A stretch of 45,019 nucleotides of DNA from Clostridiales bacterium (lineage in GTDB: Bacteria > Bacillota > Clostridia > Oscillospirales > Oscillospiraceae), in the NCBI GenBank assembly GCA_012838345.1, contig DUPK01000009.1:1-45019 (forward strand), written 5' to 3'. How positions within the stretch are numbered: position 1 is the first letter of the stretch; the number at the start of each line of letters is the position of its first letter. Below are positions 22,591-31,464 of the stretch, one piece after another. The position numbers and the translations under genes are program-made. Below the pieces are notes generated by a model, which worked only from the letters and a program-made list of their open reading frames with translations, had not been told where the DNA came from and did not search any database.

Positions 22591-23268
22591 TTACATGCAA
22601 AACCTGTGCTTTCCTATAGTTAGCACATGGGGCCTTGACCATATCCACTTGCTGGTTGCAGTCGCGGGATTAAAGTAGTATATCGCACCGCCAGTCGGGT
22701 CCCAGCCGTTGAGGGCGTCGCGGGCCGCCTTGTAGGCGCTGTCGACAACGGGCTTATAGAACTCACCGTCCTGCAAACAGGTGAAGGCTCCGTTCTGGTA
22801 GATTACTCCTGACATTGTATTTGGAAATGAAGGGTGTCTCATACGGTTTAGGACTACGGCGCCGACTGCCACCTGTCCAACATACGGCTCTCCCCTCGCC
22901 TCGGCCGATATAAGCCGCGCAAGCAGGTTTACATCGGAAGAGTATGTTGTCGTCTTCCCTCCTCCAGTCGGCAGGCCCAGTGCAGCTAAAGTCTGGGGAC
23001 CGCAGATGCCGTCAACGGTAAGTCCGTTTTTACGCTGAAAATACCTGACTGCGGCAGTCGTCTTGCTACCGTAAATTCCGTCCACGCTGCCGTCGTAGTA
23101 GCCCCAGTTTTTGAGCCTGGTCTGTATCTGCCTTACTACGGAACCGCTTGAGCCCTGCTTGTAAACGGCAGCGTCGGCATTCTCTGTCATCTGTGCTATA
23201 CATATAATCAGAATATTAAGCACAAATATTATGAAAAGTGCCATTATTAGACTTCTTTTGCTTTTCAT
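22591..23268 (-). CDS. sleB: spore cortex-lytic enzyme SleB-like
   Basis: The 225-residue protein has an N-terminal membrane or signal segment (about 8-28), a peptidoglycan-binding domain (about 40-97, in GSVVRQIQTRLKNWGYYDG and YFQRKNGLTVDGICGPQT) and a C-terminal Hydrolase_2/SleB domain. Glu123 in LISAEARGEPYVGQVAVGAV is the likely catalytic residue. The FTCLQDGEFY and IYYFNPATATS blocks are also typical. SleB is a lytic transglycosylase that degrades cortex during germination. It is shorter than Bacillus SleB (305 residues), mostly in the linker. AAGGAGT is present 8 bases before the start, inside a hairpin (next entry). No YpeB gene is adjacent. Confidence 0.88.
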   Translation of the reverse strand: MKSKRSLIMALFIIFVLNILIICIAQMTENADAAVYKQGSSGSVVRQIQTRLKNWGYYDGSVDGIYGSKTTAAVRYFQRKNGLTVDGICGPQTLAALGLPTGGGKTTTYSSDVNLLARLISAEARGEPYVGQVAVGAVVLNRMRHPSFPNTMSGVIYQNGAFTCLQDGEFYKPVVDSAYKAARDALNGWDPTGGAIYYFNPATATSKWIWSRPHVLTIGKHRFCM

Positions 23269-23274
23269 ATGGAA

Positions 23275-23320
23275 ACTCCTTCATAGAACATGAGCTTGTA
23301 CACATATTCTACGAAGGAGT
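23275..23320 (-). promoter_or_regulatory. hairpin masking the sleB ribosome site
   Basis: In the minus-strand RNA ACTCCTTCGTAGAA (23307-23320) pairs with TTCTATGAAGGAGT (23275-23288). All but one of the 14 positions are Watson-Crick and the other is G-U. The loop has 18 bases. The 3' arm contains AAGGAGT, the ribosome site of sleB, and the stem begins 27 bases after the thrS stop codon. A transcript that reads through from thrS would fold this way and hide the site. A start within the loop would free it. Confidence 0.6.
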
Positions 23321-23347
23321 CTGGTTTCTTATGCCTTGCAAAATTTT

Positions 23348-25288
23348 CTATTTCGCCCTGGTAGCTATCTCAAGTGTTATCTTTGAAAGGAACTCGTCAA
23401 AGGTCATGGCGCCCAGGTCTCCTGCCGCGCGGGAGCGGACTGAAACGACACCCGTCTCTGCCTCTTTGTCGCCGATTATCAGCATGTAGGGAATCTTCTC
23501 AAGCTGAGCTTCGCGAATCTTGTAGCCGATTTTCTCGTTTCTAAGGTCTGTTTCAACACGAATACCGGCGTCCTCAAGCCTCTTGGCGACATCTTTTGCG
23601 ACTTCCGCGGTACGGTCGGTAATCGGCATTACAATAACCTGGGTGGGCATGAGCCAGCACGGCAGAGCTCCGGCATACTTCTCAAGAAGAAGCGCGAGCG
23701 TGCGCTCGTAGCAGCCGATTGAGGTTCTGTGGATGATATAGGGTGTACGCTTTGAGCCGTCAACATCGACATACTCCATGCCGAACTTCTCGGCAAGCAT
23801 CTGGTCTATCTGAATCGTAATCAGCGTGTCCTCCTTGCCGTGGACATTCCTTATCTGTATATCGAGCTTTGGCCCGTAGAAGGCCGCCTCGTCGATACCG
23901 ACGGTATAGGGCACCTGCAAATGGTCCAGAATCTTTTTCATAGCGCCCTGAGCCTCTTCCCACTGCTCGGGAGTGCCGATATACTTTTCGGTATTGCTCG
24001 GATCCCACTGTGAGAAGCGGTATGTTACGTCTTCCGCGAGGCCCAGCGTTTCAAGCATGTATCTGGCAAGTTCAAGGCAGCCCTTAAACTCCTCCTCAAG
24101 CTGCTCCGGGCGAAGAATGATATGCCCTTCGGAAATCGTAAACTGGCGCACCCTGATTAGCCCGTGCATCTCGCCGGAATCCTCATTCCTGAAAAGCGTC
24201 GAGGTCTCGCCAAGGCGCATCGGCAAATCCCTGTACGAGCGCATGCGGTTTAAAAACACCTGGTACTGGAAGGGGCAGGTCATTGGCCTGAGTGCAAAGA
24301 CTTCGGAATCGGGATCCGACTCGTCGCCCATCACAAACATGCCCTCTTTGTAATGGTACCAATGTCCCGAGAGCTTATAAAGGTCGCTCTTTGCCATGAG
24401 AGGAGTCTTGGTGAGCTGGTAGCCCAATCTCTGCTCAGTATCCTCAACGAAGCGCTGAAGGAGCTGAATGACTCTTGCGCCCTTCGGAAGAAGAATCGGC
24501 AGGCCCTGTCCAATAATATCGACCGTGGTGAAGTACTCAAGCTCGCGTCCGATCTTGTTGTGGTCGCGCTTTTTAGCCTCTTCAAGCGCTGTTAGGTAAT
24601 CGTCCAAGTCGGACTTTTTGGTAAAGGCCGTGCCGTAAATGCGCTGCAGCATCTTGTTCTTTGAGTCCCCGCGCCAGTAGGCGCCCGTACAGGATAAGAG
24701 CTTAAAGGCCTTGACCCTGCCCGTCGACGGAGCATGGGGGCCTGCGCAGAGGTCTATAAAATCGCCCTGCTTATAGAAGCTTATCTCCTCGCCCTCCGGC
24801 AGTTCGCTTATAAGCTCCAGCTTATACGGCTCTCCCCTATCCTCCATCAGCTTTATCGCTTCTTCTCTTGAGAGAGTAAAGCGCTCAAGCTTTAAGTCCT
24901 CTTTGATGATTTTCTTCATTTCCTCCTCGATTTTCTCCAGAATCTCGGGCGTAAATGAAGTCTCGCTGTCAAAGTCATAATAAAAGCCGTTGGCAATAGC
25001 AGGCCCGATGGCGAGTTTTACATTCGGAAAAAGGCGCTTTACCGCCTGGGCAAGCACATGAGAGGCAGTATGGCGCAGTGCGTCTTTGCCCTCCTGGTCG
25101 TCGAAGGTATATACGGTGAAAGTACAGTCCTCTTCTATGGTTGTATTTAAGTCGTAAACCTTTCCGTTCAGTCCGACTGCCAGAGCGGCTCTGGCAAGGC
25201 CCTCCGAAATCCCCTTTACAACCTCTATCGCGAGGCTGCCCTTTTCAACATCTTTTATCGAGCCGTCTTTAAGTGTAATTTTTATCAT
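23348..25288 (-). CDS. thrS: threonyl-tRNA synthetase
   Basis: The 646-residue class II synthetase has the standard ThrRS plan: TGS domain (about 1-62), second N-terminal editing domain (about 63-240, with HTASHVLAQA and a FYYDFD block), catalytic core (about 270-535, with RPMTCPFQYQVF and MRLGETSTLFRNEDSGEMHGLIRVRQF) and anticodon-binding domain (about 545-640). It charges tRNA-Thr and hydrolyses Ser-tRNA-Thr. AAAGGAGT precedes the start at 25288. Expression is under a T-box leader. Confidence 0.97.
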   Translation of the reverse strand: MIKITLKDGSIKDVEKGSLAIEVVKGISEGLARAALAVGLNGKVYDLNTTIEEDCTFTVYTFDDQEGKDALRHTASHVLAQAVKRLFPNVKLAIGPAIANGFYYDFDSETSFTPEILEKIEEEMKKIIKEDLKLERFTLSREEAIKLMEDRGEPYKLELISELPEGEEISFYKQGDFIDLCAGPHAPSTGRVKAFKLLSCTGAYWRGDSKNKMLQRIYGTAFTKKSDLDDYLTALEEAKKRDHNKIGRELEYFTTVDIIGQGLPILLPKGARVIQLLQRFVEDTEQRLGYQLTKTPLMAKSDLYKLSGHWYHYKEGMFVMGDESDPDSEVFALRPMTCPFQYQVFLNRMRSYRDLPMRLGETSTLFRNEDSGEMHGLIRVRQFTISEGHIILRPEQLEEEFKGCLELARYMLETLGLAEDVTYRFSQWDPSNTEKYIGTPEQWEEAQGAMKKILDHLQVPYTVGIDEAAFYGPKLDIQIRNVHGKEDTLITIQIDQMLAEKFGMEYVDVDGSKRTPYIIHRTSIGCYERTLALLLEKYAGALPCWLMPTQVIVMPITDRTAEVAKDVAKRLEDAGIRVETDLRNEKIGYKIREAQLEKIPYMLIIGDKEAETGVVSVRSRAAGDLGAMTFDEFLSKITLEIATRAK

Positions 25289-25310
25289 ATGTTACTCCTT
25301 TCCGGGGTAA

Positions 25311-25340
25311 ATAAAAATCACCCCTGATATTCAGGGGTGA
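25311..25340 (-). terminator. T-box regulated terminator
   Basis: TCACCCCTGA pairs perfectly with TCAGGGGTGA around a 3-base loop, and the minus strand continues TTTTTAT. It lies 22 bases before the thrS start codon, as in other T-box genes. Confidence 0.93.
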
Positions 25341-25550
25341 GATATAGTATCCCATGGTTCCACCCTGCTTGCGGTAACAATACCGCCGCTCAAGTTCGTT
25401 TAACGCACGTCTACGTCCCGTCTTACTCAGCACTGGCCTTTCGGCGGGCGGCTCCGGGATGGTCAGCAGTTTAATCGGGTTCCAAAGGCGCTTCCAGCCA
25501 AGGTGCCTTCTCTCTGAGGTCCGCTTAAGTGCAATTCCCTTCATCGCTTT
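25311..25550 (-). ncRNA. T-box leader of thrS, threonine specifier
   Basis: The minus-strand leader holds the T-box AGGGTGGAACC (25356-25366) followed by a terminator. A 5' stem I domain contains AGAGAG-type and GGCTGG-type bulge sequences. In the specifier region CTTTGGAACCCGATT, the codon ACC (25478-25480) fits threonine. Uncharged tRNA-Thr would bind the specifier and T-box and favour readthrough. The exact stem I boundaries are approximate. The open frame running through this region is a shadow. Confidence 0.9.
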
Positions 25551-25556
25551 GGATAG

Positions 25557-25585
25557 ATTCTAGCACCATAGCTTAATACTGTCAA
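25557..25585 (-). promoter_or_regulatory. sigma-A promoter of the thrS T-box
   Basis: TTGACA (25580-25585), a 17-base spacer ending TGC and TAGAAT (25557-25562). This is a consensus -35 with an extended -10. The predicted start is near 25550, at the 5' edge of stem I. Confidence 0.85.
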
Positions 25586-25624
25586 GTGTTTAATACCGCT
25601 CTTAATTTATGTAGCGAAAAAGCC

Positions 25625-26332
25625 TTATTTAATATTAAAAATGAGCTTTATTAGCATTATTATCCCAACCATCACCGGCTGATGCAGGAGATAGACGACA
25701 AACGCGTGCCTCCCCACTTTCGGGAGAAGCGGAGGATTTGCAGTATAAAACCATTCGGGTAGCTTACTGTCCTTAATCAGCCGTCCGAGCCATGTGCCGA
25801 GCAGGAAAACGAATACCCAGGGAAAAAGCGGAAAATAGTCGGCTGAGAAGAAGTTATTCTCCCACAGGCCGATTATCCACAGCCATTTTATCTTAACCGG
25901 GTTCAGTGCGTTGAGTATGATCGCCGTAGCTGCCGTCAGCACAATGTAAACAAGCGGCGCAGCCCACCCTGAAAACCTGTCCCAGAACTTCTGCGTAAAA
26001 CCGTAAAGCACCATGCAGAAGCCCAGGAAATGGAGTATTCCAAAAATAACTATGCTGTCTATAAGAAAGGTAACGAGCGTCACTACTAGCGCAGCAATCA
26101 GGACTTTAACACCGCGCCTAATATTGCTGCGCGAAAACCTCGAAGATACGCCCGACAGCAGTATGAACAAACCCGCGAAAACATAATGCAGGAAGTTAAA
26201 CACCAGATTGCTGAAGAGCCATGGGGGCGCGCCCAGATATTCCACTAAATCGTAAAATAAATGGTGGCAGACCATAAGTATAACGCACAAACCGCGGGCA
26301 GCATCTATTAGCTGTATACGCTTAGAGGACAT
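25625..26332 (-). CDS. DUF1624 (HGSNAT-like) membrane protein
   Basis: The 235-residue protein starts with IDAARGLCVILMVCHHLFYDL, the first helix of the DUF1624/heparan-alpha-glucosaminide acetyltransferase-like family, which belongs with acyltransferase-3 type membrane enzymes. About seven hydrophobic segments follow, and GRHAFVVYLLHQPVM near the C-terminus is also typical. The product probably modifies a surface sugar or polymer, but no substrate is known. GGGGAGGG precedes the start. It follows ychF by 21 bases, probably as a cotranscript. The T-box promoter of thrS lies downstream on the same strand. Confidence 0.82.
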   Translation of the reverse strand: MSSKRIQLIDAARGLCVILMVCHHLFYDLVEYLGAPPWLFSNLVFNFLHYVFAGLFILLSGVSSRFSRSNIRRGVKVLIAALVVTLVTFLIDSIVIFGILHFLGFCMVLYGFTQKFWDRFSGWAAPLVYIVLTAATAIILNALNPVKIKWLWIIGLWENNFFSADYFPLFPWVFVFLLGTWLGRLIKDSKLPEWFYTANPPLLPKVGRHAFVVYLLHQPVMVGIIMLIKLIFNIK

Positions 26333-26353
26333 ATCAGGCGCCCTCCCCTTTTC

Positions 26354-27448
26354 TCAGACATTAAACCTGAATAGGACCACATCTCCGTCCTGCATCACAT
26401 AATCCTTGCCCTCGCTGCGGACAAGCCCCTTTTCCCTTGCCGCCGCCATGCTGCCCTGGGCTTTGAGGTCGTCGAAGGCAACCACTTCGGCCCTTATGAA
26501 ACCGCGCTCAAAATCGGTGTGTATCTTTCCCGCGGCCTGCGGCGCCTTTGTGCCCCGCTTAATGGTCCATGCCCTGACCTCCTCTGGCCCGGCCGTAAGA
26601 AAAGATATTAGCCCGAGAAGGCTGTAAGAGCATTTTATAAGCCTGTCAAGCCCCGACTCCTTAAGCCCTAGCTCCTCGAGAAAAATCTGCTTTTCATCCT
26701 CTGGCAGCTCCGTTATCTCCTGTTCAACCTTGGCGCAAATCGGCAAGAACTCTGCGCCCTCGGCCTCGGCAATTGCCTTGACCTTTTGATAGTAAGGGTT
26801 ATTGCTGTAATCCGAGGCAAAGCTCTTCTCGTCCATATTGGCAGCGTAGATAACGGGCTTCAGGCTCAGAAGCTCGGACTGCGATATTATCGCCCTGTCC
26901 TCCTCGGAACACAAGTAGCTTCTGGCAGGCATGCCCTCGTTGAGGTGAGCCATAAGCCCCTCTAAAACCTCAGCCTCATGGAAATATTTTTTATCGCCCT
27001 TGCCCGCCTTCTTTGTCTTTTCAATGCGGCGCTCGAGCATCTCCATATCCGCCATAATAAGCTCAAGGTCAATTATTTCAATGTCACGCTCTGGGTCGGT
27101 AGTGCCCTCAACGTGTACTATGTTTTCATCGTCAAAGCAGCGCACGACGTGGACTATGGCGTCAGTCATGCGTATGTTTGAAAGAAACTTGTTGCCGAGC
27201 CCTTCGCCTTTGGAGGCGCCCTTAACAAGGCCTGCTATGTCGACAAATTCAATCACCGCCGGTGTGTACTTCTTAGGCGAATACAGCCCGGCTAAGAAGT
27301 CGAGCCTCTCGTCCGACACCGCGACCACGCCTACGTTTGGGTCGATGGTGCAAAACGGGTAATTTGCACAATCCGCCCCGGCGTTTGTTATGGCATTGAA
27401 AAGTGTGCTTTTGCCTACGTTTGGCAAGCCCACTATGCCGAGCTTCAT
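26354..27448 (-). CDS. ychF: ribosome-associated ATPase YchF
   Basis: YchF is an Obg-related P-loop protein that prefers ATP and binds ribosomes. The 364 residues include the Walker A/G1 motif GLPNVGKST (6-14), the G3 motif DIAGL with VKGASKGEGLGNKFL, the NxxE-type G4 (NMDE) expected of YchF and the C-terminal TGS domain (AGKIHTDFERGFIRAEV). GGGAGG precedes the start. It lies downstream of ftsH beyond a strong hairpin, so it may be transcribed by readthrough. Confidence 0.96.
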   Translation of the reverse strand: MKLGIVGLPNVGKSTLFNAITNAGADCANYPFCTIDPNVGVVAVSDERLDFLAGLYSPKKYTPAVIEFVDIAGLVKGASKGEGLGNKFLSNIRMTDAIVHVVRCFDDENIVHVEGTTDPERDIEIIDLELIMADMEMLERRIEKTKKAGKGDKKYFHEAEVLEGLMAHLNEGMPARSYLCSEEDRAIISQSELLSLKPVIYAANMDEKSFASDYSNNPYYQKVKAIAEAEGAEFLPICAKVEQEITELPEDEKQIFLEELGLKESGLDRLIKCSYSLLGLISFLTAGPEEVRAWTIKRGTKAPQAAGKIHTDFERGFIRAEVVAFDDLKAQGSMAAAREKGLVRSEGKDYVMQDGDVVLFRFNV

Positions 27449-27477
27449 GGTGTTTGTCCTCCCTTTTGCAAATACAG

Positions 27478-27499
27478 GGGCGGGTTTAAATACCCGCCC
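27478..27499 (-). terminator. hairpin between ftsH and ychF
   Basis: GGGCGGGT pairs with ACCCGCCC around TTAAAT, 6 bases after the ftsH stop. CTGTATTTGC follows on the minus strand, so termination may be partial. It could also protect the ftsH mRNA end. Confidence 0.6.
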
Positions 27500-27505
27500 T
27501 TAGTA

Positions 27506-29512
27506 TCAATCCTGCTCAGATTCCTTATCTGTTTCCTGATTTTCCTTGCTTGTTTCCTGTGCCTCCCGGCTGATTTCCTGAGTTTCTTGGCCGGTTTCCT
27601 GGATTTCCTGACTATCCTGATCGGTTTCGGCTTTTTCAGGCTCGGCCAGTTCCGGGTGTTCGGGCTTGTTCTCATCCGGAAGCCTGCCCGTCTCGCAAAG
27701 GTAGTCAAAGTCCTTGCCGTCCATTGTCTCATGCTCGAGCAGGTACTCGGCTGTTTTAATAAGGATGTCTTTATGTTCTATAAGAATCTTTTCGCAAAGC
27801 GAACTCGCCTCGTCGAAGATGCGCTTGACTTCCTCGTCAATCAGGGCGGCAACCTTTTCGCTGTAGCCCTTTGTCTGCGCGAAATCTCGCCCAATAAACA
27901 CCGAGTGGTCGCTTGAGTCAAATGATATGGGGCCGAGCTTTTCGCTCATGCCGTATTTTGTCACCATCGACCGTGCTATCGCACTGGCCTGCTTAATGTC
28001 ACCCGCGGCCCCGGTGGAAATATCGTTAAGCATGAGCTTTTCCGCGACCCTGCCGCCCAGAGCCGACACGATACGCTCGAACATCTCGCTCCTGGAGCTG
28101 AAGTTCTTATCCTCCTGAGGACGGAATATGGTCATGCCGCCCGCCATACCTCTCGGGACTATGGTTATATGGTGCACGGGGTCGACATGCTCGAGATATT
28201 TTGAAACAACCGCATGGCCCGCCTCATGGTAGGCCGTGAGTTTGCGGTCTCTATCAGATACGACCTTGCTCTTTTTCTCAGGGCCGGCCATAACCTTGAG
28301 CATAGCTTTTTCAAGGTCGGTCATGGTTATATATCTTCTCTTTGAGCGCGCCGCAAGCAGAGCACCCTCGTTGAGAAGGTTCTCAAGGTCGGCGCCGGTG
28401 AAGCCGGGAGTTCCTTTTGCAAGGCTGCCTAAATCAACATCCTCGGCAAGCGGCTTGTTCTTTGCGTGGACTTTGAGAATTTCCTCTCTGCCCTTTATAT
28501 CCGGTAAACCGACGTAAATCTGGCGGTCGAATCTGCCGGGACGCAAAAGTGCGTTGTCAAGAATGTCGGGCCTGTTCGTCGCAGCCATAACTATAATGCC
28601 CTGGGCATTGCCGAAACCGTCCATCTCGACGAGAAGCTGGTTTAGCGTCTGCTCCCTCTCGTCGTGACCACCGCCGAGGCCGGCACCGCGCTGACGGCCC
28701 ACCGCGTCAATCTCGTCTATAAATATTATCGTAGGCGCGGCTTTTTTGGCCTGCTCAAAGAGGTCGCGGACACGCGCTGCGCCTATACCGACATAAAGCT
28801 CAACAAAGTCGGAGCCCGATATGGACAGAAACTGAACTCCGGCTTCCCCTGCCACTGCCTTGGCAAGGAGCGTCTTTCCCGTACCTGGAGGGCCTACAAG
28901 CAAGACTCCCTTTGGTATTCTTGCGCCTATCTGAACAAAGCGCGTCGGGTCTCTGAGATACTCGACTATCTCCTGGAGCTCTTCCTTTTCCTCGTCCGCG
29001 CCTGCAACATCGGCAAAGGTGACCTTTTTCTTCTCATCGCTTGCGAGCCTTGTTCTGGCCCTGCCGAACTTCGCGATACCGGCTCCGCCGCCACCCTGCT
29101 TGTTTATCATTGTAAACCAGAAGAGGGCAAACACGCCTACAATCAAAAGGTAGGGCAGGAATTGCAACCACCACGGCGCTACCCAGTCAACCTTATAGTT
29201 GTAGTCCTTTAGGATGCCTTCAGCATACTGCTTATCTATAAGCTCGTGCAAATCTTCGTAGAAGACTGCAAAGCTGTAAAGTTCGTATGTGATGACACTA
29301 CTGTTATTGACAGGCTCTCTCAGTGTGAGTATGAGGTCGTCGCCCTGCACAACAAAGCTTTCGACCTTCTCCTGTTCAAAGAGCCTTCTTATCTCAGAAT
29401 ACTGCAACGAAACGCTGGTATCCTGAGAAAGCAGGGTAAATATAGTAGCCATCAGGATTATTATTACAATAATATAAAATCCTATATCTCTTGGCTTAGG
29501 TTTCTTATTCAA
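27506..29512 (-). CDS. ftsH: ATP-dependent zinc metalloprotease FtsH
   Basis: This 668-residue membrane AAA+ protease has helices at about 11-29 and 117-136 around an extracytoplasmic loop. Walker A is GPPGTGKT (207-214) and Walker B is IIFIDEIDA. The second region of homology is [20 protein letters not shown], and the zinc site is HEAGH (429-433). FtsH degrades misfolded and regulatory membrane proteins. The C-terminal tail (613-668) is unusual: five imperfect 7-residue repeats (634-668) of the form SxExQET. The start is a TTG at 29512, with AAGGAT about 12 bases before it; no closer ATG suits the family N-terminus. hpt lies 25 bases upstream. Confidence 0.97.
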   Translation of the reverse strand: MNKKPKPRDIGFYIIVIIILMATIFTLLSQDTSVSLQYSEIRRLFEQEKVESFVVQGDDLILTLREPVNNSSVITYELYSFAVFYEDLHELIDKQYAEGILKDYNYKVDWVAPWWLQFLPYLLIVGVFALFWFTMINKQGGGGAGIAKFGRARTRLASDEKKKVTFADVAGADEEKEELQEIVEYLRDPTRFVQIGARIPKGVLLVGPPGTGKTLLAKAVAGEAGVQFLSISGSDFVELYVGIGAARVRDLFEQAKKAAPTIIFIDEIDAVGRQRGAGLGGGHDEREQTLNQLLVEMDGFGNAQGIIVMAATNRPDILDNALLRPGRFDRQIYVGLPDIKGREEILKVHAKNKPLAEDVDLGSLAKGTPGFTGADLENLLNEGALLAARSKRRYITMTDLEKAMLKVMAGPEKKSKVVSDRDRKLTAYHEAGHAVVSKYLEHVDPVHHITIVPRGMAGGMTIFRPQEDKNFSSRSEMFERIVSALGGRVAEKLMLNDISTGAAGDIKQASAIARSMVTKYGMSEKLGPISFDSSDHSVFIGRDFAQTKGYSEKVAALIDEEVKRIFDEASSLCEKILIEHKDILIKTAEYLLEHETMDGKDFDYLCETGRLPDENKPEHPELAEPEKAETDQDSQEIQETGQETQEISREAQETSKENQETDKESEQD

Positions 29513-29537
29513 ACAAAATTCACATCCTTCTTGGGGC

Positions 29538-30083
29538 TTATACGTAAGCCTCCGGTTTTAACACCCCGATGTAGGGCAGGTTTCTATATTTCTCGGCATA
29601 ATCCAGCCCGTATCCGACAATAAACTCATCGGGGCATATTATGCCCGTATAATCGGCAACAATCTCCGTTGTTCTCCTTGCGGGCTTATCGAGCAAGGTG
29701 CAAATCCTTATCGAGGCAGGTTTTCTCACTTGCAGATATTTAATAAGATAGCTAAGTGTAAGACCACTGTCAAGTATATCCTCAACAAGAATGACGTCAC
29801 GGCCCTCAATATCCTCTGAAAGGTCCTTATTTATTTTAACTGCTCCGGTCGAACTCCTGCCGCTTCCGTATGAGGAGACAACCATGAAGTCCACCGAGCA
29901 TTTAAGGTCAATTTTCCTTATAAGGTCGGCCATAAAAACAAATGAGCCTTTAAGTATACCCACAAATAAGGGTTCTTTACCCTTATATTCGGCGTTTATT
30001 CGCTCCGCGAGTTTTGATACGGTTTCTTGAATCAGTTCCTCGGTATAGAGAATATATTTCAAATCACCCGTCATTTCCGACAT
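29538..30083 (-). CDS. hpt: hypoxanthine phosphoribosyltransferase
   Basis: This 181-residue salvage enzyme converts hypoxanthine or guanine and PRPP to IMP or GMP. The PRPP-binding motif is VILVEDILDSGLT, and the flexible-loop serine-tyrosine is in MVVSSYGSG. The C-terminal DEFIVGYGLDYAEKYRNLPYIG is typical. ATG at 30083 was chosen because GGGGGAG lies 8 bases before it; the longer frame to 30128 overlaps tilS further. The gene overlaps the end of tilS by 20 bases. The order tilS-hpt-ftsH is conserved in Firmicutes. Confidence 0.95.
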   Translation of the reverse strand: MSEMTGDLKYILYTEELIQETVSKLAERINAEYKGKEPLFVGILKGSFVFMADLIRKIDLKCSVDFMVVSSYGSGRSSTGAVKINKDLSEDIEGRDVILVEDILDSGLTLSYLIKYLQVRKPASIRICTLLDKPARRTTEIVADYTGIICPDEFIVGYGLDYAEKYRNLPYIGVLKPEAYV

Positions 30084-31458
30084 CTTTATCTCCCCCAATT
30101 GCTTCAATATAAACCGAGCAAAGATCATCGCCCGGGGCCGGTACGCATCTTATGTCCGTACCAAAACCAAGTACCGCGATGACCCCTTTTTCGTCGGAAA
30201 GAACGGGTATGCACTCGCGTAGCCTGAGCGGAAGTTTTTCGTCTATGAAAAGCTTCTTTAAGGTTTTTGTGCCCTTTTTGCCGCCAAAGCTTATTTTATC
30301 CCCTGATTTTCTAGGCCTGACAGTTATCTTACCACAGATGGCGTCTTTTTTGAATAAAAAAGTATTGAATGGATTGTAAATTTTTTTCTCGTGACTTCCC
30401 GAAACAAAGGTGAACTGTAGCCCCAGTTCCGGAAGCTCGGTTGTTTCACCCAAACTAAGCTGTACCGGCTTAAACGTTTTTACTTCTGCCGGAAGTCTTG
30501 TGAAGACTATATCCCCGTATTCCCTGAACACCGTGAGCCCGCCGGCAAAGCTCCTCATTGCGGAAGGGCTGTCCGAAAGCGCAAGCTCCATAACGCCATC
30601 CACAAGGTTGCTGCTTTTTGCGGCGCCCAGCTCCTCGGAAGCTCTCATAACAAGCCTTGCGGCAACCGGCTTTGGCAAGCTGATTAGCTCGTCCGACGAA
30701 ATCCTGATGCCCTGCAGTTCCCTTTTGGCAGCACTCAAAACCTTGTCGGCAAGAGATGACAAATACTCCTCGTCCCTGGCAATAAGCTCCGAGGTCTTGG
30801 AGAGAGTCTCAATAATGCGAGGATTGATTTCCTTCAGTAGCGGGATAACACTGTGTCGCAGCTTGTTTCGTGTGTAAATAAGCTCGAAATTGGTTGAGTC
30901 CTCGACATAAGGTATGCCGTGCTTTTTAATATATTCTACAATTTGCTCTCGAGTAAAGCAAAGTACCGGCCTTATAATGTTGTCTCTGACCGGCGGAATG
31001 CCGCGCAGACCCTTAAGCCCCGAGCCGCGTATGAGGTTAATAAGGACGGTCTCTGCATTGTCGTCCGCCGTGTGCGCCGTCGCTATCCTGTCAGCCCCTG
31101 CCTTAAGCGCGGTTTTCTGCAAAAAGTCGTAGCGCAGCTCCCGGGCGGCGGCTTCAATGCTAATCTTGTTTTGCTTTGCGTAGGCGCTTACATCCCCGGC
31201 CCCCAAATAACAGGTGATATTATTTGAGGCGCAGTAATCCCGGACAAATTCGGCGTCCCTGTCCGATTCGGCCCCGCGCAGCCCGTGGTCAAAATGGGCT
31301 GCAGCTATGCGTATAGCGCCCGTTTGAGCAATCCTGCTTAACATATGGAGCATACACATTGAGTCTGCGCCGCCTGAAACGGCACAGAGGATATAGGCTC
31401 CCTCGGGGAACATATTATGTTTTGCCGCATACTGCAATAGCCGTTTCAAATGTTCCAC
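30064..31458 (-). CDS. tilS: tRNA(Ile)-lysidine synthetase
   Basis: TilS attaches lysine to C34 of the tRNA-Ile that reads AUA. The 464-residue protein has the PP-loop AVSGGADSMCML near residues 27-38, the FDHGLRGAESDRDAEFV block and the TAHTADDNAETVLINLIRGSGLKGL region. A C-terminal TilS domain contains RPRKSGDKISFGGKKGTKTLKKLF. The start is GTG at 31458, 6 bases after the dnaB stop codon. It is likely cotranscribed with dnaB upstream and hpt downstream. Confidence 0.95.
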   Translation of the reverse strand: MEHLKRLLQYAAKHNMFPEGAYILCAVSGGADSMCMLHMLSRIAQTGAIRIAAAHFDHGLRGAESDRDAEFVRDYCASNNITCYLGAGDVSAYAKQNKISIEAAARELRYDFLQKTALKAGADRIATAHTADDNAETVLINLIRGSGLKGLRGIPPVRDNIIRPVLCFTREQIVEYIKKHGIPYVEDSTNFELIYTRNKLRHSVIPLLKEINPRIIETLSKTSELIARDEEYLSSLADKVLSAAKRELQGIRISSDELISLPKPVAARLVMRASEELGAAKSSNLVDGVMELALSDSPSAMRSFAGGLTVFREYGDIVFTRLPAEVKTFKPVQLSLGETTELPELGLQFTFVSGSHEKKIYNPFNTFLFKKDAICGKITVRPRKSGDKISFGGKKGTKTLKKLFIDEKLPLRLRECIPVLSDEKGVIAVLGFGTDIRCVPAPGDDLCSVYIEAIGGDKDVGNDG

Positions 31459-31464
31459 CCTAAA

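Noticed and set aside
25269-25544. 91-codon minus-strand frame through the thrS leader
   Set aside because: It coincides with the T-box and its terminator, which explain the sequence better.
28664-29212. 182-codon plus-strand frame antisense to ftsH
   Set aside because: Shadow frame; composition follows the reverse of FtsH codons and there is no ribosome site.
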